Of a stretch of DNA of 64,000 nucleotides, positions 58,879-64,000 are shown piece after piece. Origin of the DNA: Ectopseudomonas mendocina (lineage in GTDB: Bacteria; Pseudomonadota; Gammaproteobacteria; Pseudomonadales; Pseudomonadaceae); assembly GCF_008041835.1 (NCBI RefSeq), contig NZ_VRYE01000102.1:1-64000 (forward strand), read 5' to 3'. Below the pieces are notes generated by a model. It was not told the DNA's origin and searched no databases. It worked only from the letters and a program-made list of their open reading frames with translations. A program made the position numbers and the translations under genes. The number at the start of each line of letters is the position of its first letter. Position 1 is the stretch's first letter.

Positions 58879-59763
58879 ATGCGAGTTCTGTTGCTGAGCT
58901 GTCTGATGCTGCTGGCCGCCTGCCATGGCCGCGATATGTTGCCGCCCCCGCAACCGCTTGCACCGCTGGGGCATGAGCATGCCGATCTGGGCCGTATCGT
59001 CGATCTGGCCACTGGGCAGAACATCAGCCCTGAGCAACTCCTGCGGCGTCTGGCGTCGGCTCAGCGGGTGCTGGTTGGTGAGCAGCATGACAATCCCGAT
59101 CATCACGCCCTGCAGCTCTGGCTCTTGCGTGAGCTGGCACGGCAGCGGCCGCAGGGCAGCGTGCTGATGGAGATGCTCAACCCGCAGCAGCAGCCCAAGG
59201 TCGATCAGGCTCAGCGCGCGGCTCGTGAGGGACGCTTGCCCGCTGATCCGTTCGATACCCTGGCCTGGCAGCCCGGCTGGGACTGGTCGCTCTACGGGGC
59301 GCTGGTCATGCACCAGTTGCGCCAGCCCTATCCCTTGCTCGCGGCCAATCTGGATCGCGCCGAGATCATGCAGATCTACCGCCAGCGGCCTGTACTCGAA
59401 GGCGAGCATTCCACTGCCGAGACGGTGCAGGCGCGCCTGCTCGAGGATATCCGTGACGCGCACTGCTGCCTGCTGCCGGACACTCAGCTGCCGGCGATGC
59501 TCGCCGTGCAGCAGCAGCGTGATCGGCGCATGGCCGAGGCGCTGCTGGCGGCGCCGCAGCCAAGCCTGCTGTTGGCCGGTGCCTTTCATGTGCGCAAGGA
59601 TCTCGGTGTACCGCTGCACCTGACTGATCTGGGCGCGCATGCGGGCAGCACGGTGCTGATACTGGCCGAAGTCGGCCGTCAGGTCGATGCATCCATGGCT
59701 GACTATGTCTGGTTCACGGCTGCGCAACCTGAACAGGATCACTGCGCCAAACTGCGACCCTAG
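58879..59763 (+). CDS. phuW: ChaN-family lipoprotein (PhuW)
   Basis: A 294-residue lipoprotein with a lipobox LLAAC (Cys15 from the ATG at 58879) and the ChaN domain: LVGEQHDNPDHHALQLWLL, FDTLAWQPGWDWSLYGAL, YPLLAANLDR and GAFHVRKDLGVPLHL. ChaN-like proteins bind heme and are iron-regulated. The ATG is preferred over the GTG at 58867 because GGAG lies six bases upstream of it and the lipobox then falls correctly. Last gene of the phu operon, matching PA4705. Confidence 0.88.
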   Translation: MRVLLLSCLMLLAACHGRDMLPPPQPLAPLGHEHADLGRIVDLATGQNISPEQLLRRLASAQRVLVGEQHDNPDHHALQLWLLRELARQRPQGSVLMEMLNPQQQPKVDQAQRAAREGRLPADPFDTLAWQPGWDWSLYGALVMHQLRQPYPLLAANLDRAEIMQIYRQRPVLEGEHSTAETVQARLLEDIRDAHCCLLPDTQLPAMLAVQQQRDRRMAEALLAAPQPSLLLAGAFHVRKDLGVPLHLTDLGAHAGSTVLILAEVGRQVDASMADYVWFTAAQPEQDHCAKLRP

Positions 59764-59824
59764 CCGCCTTTCGCTCGCCCGCCAGGCGCTATCCTCGGCT
59801 TTTTGCCGCTTTGGAGCCCGCCCT

Positions 59825-60232
59825 ATGGCCACTGACGTCCACGACCTGCTGCAAGGTTATTTCAACGCGCTCAATGAGCGGGATATTCGTGCCTGTCTGG
59901 CCCTGGTCTGCGACGAGCTGATTCTGCAGCCCAATCAGGGGCTCACCGAGCAGGGGCGTGATGCCTTCGCCGGATTTCTCGAGCGGCAACTGCACTGCTA
60001 CCGCGAAGTCCTCGAACCCCAGGTGATCCTGGCCGATCCGCAAGGTTGGCATGCCGCCTGCGAATACCTGGTGAGCGGCGAATACCTGGCCACCGATGAT
60101 GGACTGCCGGAGGCTTGCGGGCAGCATTATGCAATGCGCGTGGGGGCCTTTTTCGATATCCACGACGGCTTGATCAGCCGTATCAGTCTGCATTTCAATC
60201 TGCCGGACTGGCTGGCCCAGATCGACGACTGA
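59825..60232 (+). CDS. SnoaL/NTF2-like protein
   Basis: A 135-residue protein with the NTF2-like cone fold pattern: DLLQGYFNALNERDIRACLALV, RDAFAGFLERQLHCYREV, WHAACEYLVSGEYLATDDG and VGAFFDIHDGLISRISLHFN. Such proteins are often isomerases or ligand-binding domains; the substrate is unknown. The ATG at 59825 is the first Met of the conserved region. It sits 61 bp after phuW and converges with prrF. Confidence 0.85.
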   Translation: MATDVHDLLQGYFNALNERDIRACLALVCDELILQPNQGLTEQGRDAFAGFLERQLHCYREVLEPQVILADPQGWHAACEYLVSGEYLATDDGLPEACGQHYAMRVGAFFDIHDGLISRISLHFNLPDWLAQIDD

Positions 60233-60275
60233 GCGTTCCACTACCGAATGTGGCAGGCCATGCCGTCTTCCAGGC

Positions 60276-60390
60276 AAAAAAAGACCCGGCAAGAGCCGGG
60301 TCAATAACCGTGATTAGCCTGATGAGGAGATAATCTGAAGAGGCCGACTGAATGGTCTCTTTAGCTTATCGGCTGATCTCGCGACCAGTT
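60276..60390 (-). ncRNA. prrF: PrrF iron-responsive small RNA (single copy)
   Basis: A Fur-repressed sRNA that blocks translation of iron-using proteins. The minus strand from about 60390 reads AACTGGTCGCGAGATCAGCC, then the conserved core AAAGAGACCATTCAGTCGGC and CTCTTCAGATTATCTCCTC, as I recall from PrrF1/PrrF2. It ends in a perfect terminator (GACCCGGC, TCTT, GCCGGGTC, seven T) at 60276-60302. The length of ~115 nt matches PrrF1 (116 nt). It lies between phuW and cbpA as in P. aeruginosa, but only one copy is present. Confidence 0.93.
60283..60302 (-). terminator. PrrF intrinsic terminator
   Basis: Minus strand stem GACCCGGC (60302-60295), four-base loop, GCCGGGTC (60290-60283), followed by seven T (60282-60276). 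Confidence 0.9.
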
Positions 60391-60398
60391 GATTTAAT

Positions 60399-60417
60399 AA
60401 TAACAATTCTCATTTCA
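60399..60417 (-). promoter_or_regulatory. Fur box and promoter of prrF
   Basis: The minus strand TGAAATGAGAATTGTTATT matches the 19-bp Fur box consensus at about 12 positions, including AATGA and TTAT. It overlaps the -10 (TATTAT, about 60397-60403) just upstream of the PrrF start, so Fe-Fur would block initiation. Confidence 0.75.
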
Positions 60418-60476
60418 TAGTCAACGCCTTTTTGAGAATTTCTCTCAGAAGGCTTCAGTCCCAGAAAAAACAACCC

Positions 60477-60497
60477 CGGCACGGGGCCGGGGTTGTT
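60477..60497 (-). terminator. Terminator of cbpA
   Basis: Minus strand CAACCCCGGCC / GGGGTTG-type inverted repeat (plus AACAACCCCGG at about 60469-60479 and CCGGGGTTGTT at about 60487-60497), 13 bp after the cbpA stop, with TTTTTTCTGG following on the minus strand. Confidence 0.75.
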
Positions 60498-60509
60498 TCA
60501 GAGCTGCGT

Positions 60510-61301
60510 TTATCCTGGCAGGCGCAGCTGGGTGACTTCCTTGTTGAGCAGGTCGATGCGACGGGCCATGCTTTCGATCAGGCTGTGTGCGATGCGTGGG
60601 TTGCTCTGCATCAGGCTGAGGAACTGTTCCTTGGGTATCACCATCACCGTACAGGGTTCGCTGGCGATCACCGTGGCGCTGCGTTTCTCGCGGGTGAACA
60701 CCGCCATGGCGCCAAAGATTTCATCTTTCTGCACGTCGCCGACCTTTTGCCCGTCGACGTGGGCTTCGGCATGGCCTTCGATGATGATGAACACGTGGTC
60801 GGCTTCATCGCCCTGGTGAATCAGCTCCTCGCCGGCAGCGAAATGCTGGAAGCCAGTCGTCGGACGAATCTCCGGCTGTTTCAGACGTGCCAGTGCGTCG
60901 GACAGCAGGGCGGTATGGCCGATCAGATATTGAATGAACTGTTCCTGGCGCTGCTCGCTGGCATAGATGTGCTGGAAGGTTTCGCTGCGCGAGTAGGGAA
61001 TCAGGCTGATGGGTTCTTCGCTGCTGTAGCGGCAGGAGGGGAGGTCGATGCCCTGGCGCAGGCCGACCAGATCGCCCTCTTGCAGATAGAACAATGGGCG
61101 CTCATCGACCAGCGCATGCAACAGGCCGTTCTCGATGATGAATAGCTGGTTGCCAGGCAGTACCTGAGCCAGATCATCGACACGCTCCAGACGCAGTGGC
61201 TCACCCGCGGGTTGCAGCCCTTCCAGCAGCTGAGTGGGGATACTCTGCAGGCGATTGATCAACTGATCGGCGTAGGCCGGTTGCTCCCCGAGTAAATACA
61301 T
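60510..61301 (-). CDS. cbpA: Cyclic nucleotide-binding protein (CbpA-like)
   Basis: A 263-residue protein with two cNMP-binding-like domains: a degenerate N-terminal one (about 30-110: LPGNQLFIIENGLLHALVD, LQEGDLVGLR) and a canonical one (about 155-240: GEELIHQGDEADHVFIIIEGHAEAHV, GAMAVFTREKRSATVIA). The Met at 61301 (MYLLGEQPAYADQ) is used, with AAGGAA upstream. The location beside prrF and phuW identifies it with PA4704, cAMP-binding protein A. No DNA-binding HTH is visible. Confidence 0.87.
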   Translation of the reverse strand: MYLLGEQPAYADQLINRLQSIPTQLLEGLQPAGEPLRLERVDDLAQVLPGNQLFIIENGLLHALVDERPLFYLQEGDLVGLRQGIDLPSCRYSSEEPISLIPYSRSETFQHIYASEQRQEQFIQYLIGHTALLSDALARLKQPEIRPTTGFQHFAAGEELIHQGDEADHVFIIIEGHAEAHVDGQKVGDVQKDEIFGAMAVFTREKRSATVIASEPCTVMVIPKEQFLSLMQSNPRIAHSLIESMARRIDLLNKEVTQLRLPG

Positions 61302-61406
61302 AACCGTAATTCCTTGAACTGGCTGGACTGGCTGACCATACGAAGGTCCCTGAAACAATAGGCTGTGCGGCTCTTCGAGTAAATCACCTTGCACTGGTGT
61401 TGTGAG

Positions 61407-61679
61407 CTAGCTCTTGTTGTGGCTCTGGGCTTCGTCCAGCTTGCCGTTCAGTTCGGCTTTGTGCGCGGGGGGGAGCTCACTCCAATGCACATTGAGCAGC
61501 GCGCCCTCGATGGCGTAAAGCAGCACCTTGGATGCACGAAAACCGCGCGCCCTGACCGCGCGATAGGCTCCGACAGCGCCGCAGCGACGCAGGTCGTTGG
61601 CGCTGTGAATCCCTACGGCGTGCAGCCACTGCGCCGAGGTCTTGCCCAGGTTCTTCAAGTGTTGCAGTTCGTCGTTCAT
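61407..61679 (-). CDS. TfoX/Sxy C-terminal-domain protein
   Basis: A 90-residue stand-alone TfoX C-terminal (helix-hairpin-helix-like) domain: LKNLGKTSAQWLHAVGIHS, ANDLRRCGAVGAYRAV, NVHWSELPPAHKAEL. The N-terminal TfoX domain is absent. In enterics the full protein controls competence; for stand-alone domains the role is unknown. Confidence 0.85.
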   Translation of the reverse strand: MNDELQHLKNLGKTSAQWLHAVGIHSANDLRRCGAVGAYRAVRARGFRASKVLLYAIEGALLNVHWSELPPAHKAELNGKLDEAQSHNKS

Positions 61680-61779
61680 CGGGCCTCCATGCGTGCGGGG
61701 GAAAGGTTCACGTTGGCGTGCCTGCCGGAAAGTGTAGCGGCCAATGGCCTGAGTGCTTCGCGTCGTCGCTCGAAGTGCG

Positions 61780-62124
61780 CTACTTGGTGCGATAGCGCAG
61801 GCGAGTGCCGAAGTTGACCGACATGAGAATCTCGTCGGCGGTCAGTTCGGCTGGAAAGTAGGCGCCAGAAATCTGCGCGTGGGCCAGGCTGGCCCCTTCG
61901 ATCTGGGCATTGCGGAAGTCCAGGCCGCGCAGGTCTGCCCCGCGGAAATACGCGTCGTTGAAATTGACGGCGTCGGTGTCCATGTTGCGCAGGTCTAGCC
62001 CGCGAAAGTCGCCACCGGACAGATCGACCTCCACACCTTTTGGCTTCTGCGCATTGAAGCCTTTCACATCGTCGTTGTGCAGCAGGTGGTAGAACGGATG
62101 ATCAAGCTGGCGTGGCTGACTCAT
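61780..62124 (-). CDS. Pentapeptide-repeat protein
   Basis: A 114-residue protein from MSQPRQLDHPFYHLL. Residues ~32-92 contain A(D/N)LxX-type pentapeptide repeats (for example VDLSGGDFRGLDLRNMD, AYFRGADLRGLDFRN, ASLAHAQISGAYF) that would form a short right-handed beta-helix. Eight in-frame codons upstream include another Met, but MSQ has the better context. Function unknown. Confidence 0.85.
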   Translation of the reverse strand: MSQPRQLDHPFYHLLHNDDVKGFNAQKPKGVEVDLSGGDFRGLDLRNMDTDAVNFNDAYFRGADLRGLDFRNAQIEGASLAHAQISGAYFPAELTADEILMSVNFGTRLRYRTK

Positions 62125-62211
62125 GGCGGATACCGGTGATGGCTTCACCGGCAGTATAGAAGTCCTGCCAGGGTTTGCCTGGCAGGGCGTGCCAACTGCT
62201 TGGGGCGATGC

Positions 62212-63774
62212 TCAGATCCCTGGCAGGCGCTGGCGAATACGCTCGACCAGGCTGTCCAGGCTTGCGCTGTCATGTGTATCGACACGCTTGCTGAGGCTCT
62301 GCTCCTCATCGTCGAGCGGCTCGCGGCTGGTTTGTTGGGCCTGAATCACTTCCAGCGTCGCATCGGACGGGTCCTGGCCCTCGCTGCGGCGCTGCTCCAG
62401 CCAGCTGGCGATCACGGCTTGCGGCGCTTGGCAGTCGAGAATCAGGAAGGGCACGCCGGTTTCTTCGGCGACTTCGCTGGCGGCCTGGCGTTGCGCTGCC
62501 TTGAGATAGGTTGCGTCGATCACCACGGGGAAGCCTGCCAGTAGTGTCTGATGCGCCAGCTGATGCAGGCGCTGGTAGGTCGCCTGGCTGGCGTCAGTGC
62601 TGTAGATGCCGGCGGCCAGCTGATCCTTGGCTTCGGCGCTCTGCTCGCCGAACAGGCGCTTGCGCTCGATGTCGGAGCGCAGGCGGATGGTGCCCAGTGC
62701 TTCGACCAGGCGCATGGCCACGTGGCTCTTGCCGACTGCCGAGACGCCATGGGTGATGGCCAGGAAGGGCGATGGAATGGCGCTATAGCTTTCCGCCAGT
62801 GCGGCATAGCTGCGGTACTGGCGCAGAATCACCGCGCGTTGCACCGAACTCTTTTCCTGGCCCAGACGGAACAGCGCGATCTTGCCACGTACCATGGCGC
62901 GGTAGGCCTTGTAGAAATTCAGCAGTTGCAGGGCCGCATAGTCACCGGTGCGTTCCAGCCAGCCGCTGATGAAACGACGCGCCAGGCACTTTAGGCCACG
63001 GTCTTCGAGGTCCATGGCCAGGAAGGCGATGTCGGCGGTCACGTCGGTCAGGCGGAAGGGCTCATTGAACTCGATGCAATCGAACAACACCACGCGGCCA
63101 TCGATCTGGGCGGCATTGCCCAGGTGGATATCGCCATGGCATTCACGGATGAAACCCTGCGCCTTGCGTTCGTTCAGCAGCGGCTGCAAGCGCTCGTAGC
63201 TCGATTGTGCCCAGGCTTCGAGGGCATCGAGTTGCTGCAGGTCGGCAGCCTCGCTGAGCATCGGACGAATCTGCTCGAAATTCTGCTGCACCGGGGCCAT
63301 GACCGCTTCAGCGCTGCCCAGCTCGTGCGTCTGCGGCACCTTGGGGGCGTTGAGGTGGAAGGTGGCGATCTGCTCGGCCAGCGCATCGATATGCGCATCG
63401 TTCAGCTCGCCGCGAGCCTGAATGGCGCTGAGCAGTTGCTCCTGCGGGAACTGGCGCATTTTCAGTGCGTATTCGATGGCGGGGGTGCTGCCGTCGAGGC
63501 TGGGCGCGTCCTCGCTGCCGCCTATCGGTAACACGTCCAGATACAAATCCTGGGTCAGGCGCTGGTTCAGGCGCAGCTCTTCTTCGCAAAAATGACGACG
63601 TGCGTCGAGCTCGGTGAAGTCGAGGAATCCGAAATTGACCGGTTTTTTGATCTTGTAGGCGTAGGGGCCAGTGAGCAAAACCCAGGAAATGTGGGTCTCA
63701 ATGACCTGAAACCCCTCCACAGGATGCGGATACAGGGCCGGGTTCTGCAATGCGGCAATCAGGGCTTGGCTCAC
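62212..63774 (-). CDS. Aminoglycoside phosphotransferase-like / P-loop kinase fusion protein
   Basis: A 520-residue two-domain protein. The N-terminal ~330 residues are a protein-kinase-like APH domain with YKIKKPVNFGFLDF, ECHGDIHLGNAAQIDG and the DFG-equivalent VLFDCIEF. The C-terminal domain has a P-loop (THGVSAVGKSHVAMRL) and a kinase-like LRSDIERKRLFG and VIDATYL. The GTG at 63774 has AAGGA six bases upstream; a 23-codon in-frame extension is not conserved. A conserved bacterial family of unknown substrate; the name does not imply antibiotic resistance. Confidence 0.85.
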   Translation of the reverse strand: MSQALIAALQNPALYPHPVEGFQVIETHISWVLLTGPYAYKIKKPVNFGFLDFTELDARRHFCEEELRLNQRLTQDLYLDVLPIGGSEDAPSLDGSTPAIEYALKMRQFPQEQLLSAIQARGELNDAHIDALAEQIATFHLNAPKVPQTHELGSAEAVMAPVQQNFEQIRPMLSEAADLQQLDALEAWAQSSYERLQPLLNERKAQGFIRECHGDIHLGNAAQIDGRVVLFDCIEFNEPFRLTDVTADIAFLAMDLEDRGLKCLARRFISGWLERTGDYAALQLLNFYKAYRAMVRGKIALFRLGQEKSSVQRAVILRQYRSYAALAESYSAIPSPFLAITHGVSAVGKSHVAMRLVEALGTIRLRSDIERKRLFGEQSAEAKDQLAAGIYSTDASQATYQRLHQLAHQTLLAGFPVVIDATYLKAAQRQAASEVAEETGVPFLILDCQAPQAVIASWLEQRRSEGQDPSDATLEVIQAQQTSREPLDDEEQSLSKRVDTHDSASLDSLVERIRQRLPGI

Positions 63775-63888
63775 GTTCGATCCTTGTTCTAGACGCTGTT
63801 CGAGCTGGGCATTATGGCCGCTGTGAGCTGCTCTGCAAACCATCCAGGCGGCCTGCTGGCCCCTATGTAAAGTGCGTATAATCCCGCC

Positions 63889-64000
63889 ATGACTCGAAAA
63901 CGCTCCCCCCGCTCAAACAAAAAATCCCGCTCGTCCGGTATGCGTCCCTGGTTTGCCTGGGGCCTCAAGCTCGGTCTGGTTGGTCTGGTGATCCTTGCCG
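63889..64000 (+). CDS. mrcB: Penicillin-binding protein 1B, N-terminal fragment
   Basis: The first 37 codons of a gene cut by the window end. They encode a basic Arg/Lys/Ser cytoplasmic tail (MTRKRSPRSNKKSRSSGMRP) and the start of a membrane anchor (WFAWGLKLGLVGLVILA), as in P. aeruginosa PBP1b (PA4700), the bifunctional peptidoglycan polymerase. It is divergent from the kinase fusion gene, the same as in P. aeruginosa. Identification rests on this short segment and synteny. Confidence 0.75.
   Translation, partial: MTRKRSPRSNKKSRSSGMRPWFAWGLKLGLVGLVILA

Noticed and set aside
62212..63774. Antibiotic resistance gene (aminoglycoside phosphotransferase)
   Set aside because: The APH-like fold here is fused to a P-loop domain and belongs to a conserved chromosomal family of unknown substrate. 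Nothing indicates resistance.

Overview
This window is core chromosome of a Pseudomonas, GC-rich throughout. Protein identities and gene order (bamE-fur-recN-grpE-dnaK-dnaJ-dapB-carAB-greA ... secG-tRNAs-rimP-nusA-infB-rbfA-truB-rpsO-pnp ... acs-pgi-panCB-folK-pcnB-crcZ-cbrBA-cbrX-gluQ-dksA ... phu heme genes-prrF-cbpA ... mrcB) follow the Pseudomonas aeruginosa PAO1 region around PA4700-PA4765. Several differences (no panD by the pan genes, no gene between carA and carB, a single prrF copy, different intergenic repeats) suggest a related species, perhaps of the P. mendocina/oleovorans group; that species guess is inference.

Layout. 1-9.2 kb: outer-membrane assembly (bamE), iron regulation (fur), SOS repair (recN with a LexA box), heat-shock chaperones (grpE-dnaK-dnaJ behind a sigma-32 promoter), lysine and carbamoyl-phosphate synthesis. 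9.2-20 kb: carB, greA, yhbY, rlmE (frameshifted), ftsH, folP, glmM, tpiA, secG. 19.9-29 kb: two tRNAs and the translation/RNA-decay cluster. 29-35.7 kb: stress proteins (BON, CsbD-like), a DUF748 protein with two DUF2845 paralogues, a methyltransferase and an MpaB-type oxygenase. 35.7-43.5 kb, minus strand: acs, pgi, pantothenate and folate genes, pcnB. 43.5-48.9 kb: the CbrAB two-component system with CbrX and the CrcZ small RNA, which together control carbon catabolite repression. 49-52.9 kb: gluQ, dksA, an aminotransferase, sfsA, a Rieske protein. 53-61.3 kb: heme uptake (phuR, phuSTUVW), the PrrF small RNA and the cyclic-nucleotide-binding protein CbpA. 61.4-64 kb: small conserved proteins, a kinase-like fusion and the start of mrcB.

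Regulatory signals read directly include a LexA box at recN, a sigma-32 promoter at grpE, a sigma-54 promoter and CbrB-type palindrome at crcZ, and a Fur-like box at prrF. The main anomalies are: (1) phuS lacks its first ~45 codons and the phuR-phuS spacer has shrunk to 20 bp with no Fur box or room for promoters; (2) rlmE carries a frameshift in a CG-repeat tract that cuts off the catalytic C-terminus; (3) a REP-bearing segment of ~150 bp splits what would be a perfect fur/recN terminator and is flanked by 11-bp direct repeats; (4) panD is missing from the pan locus. I found no sign of a defence system, prophage, CRISPR or other undescribed multi-gene system; most of the window is conserved housekeeping DNA.
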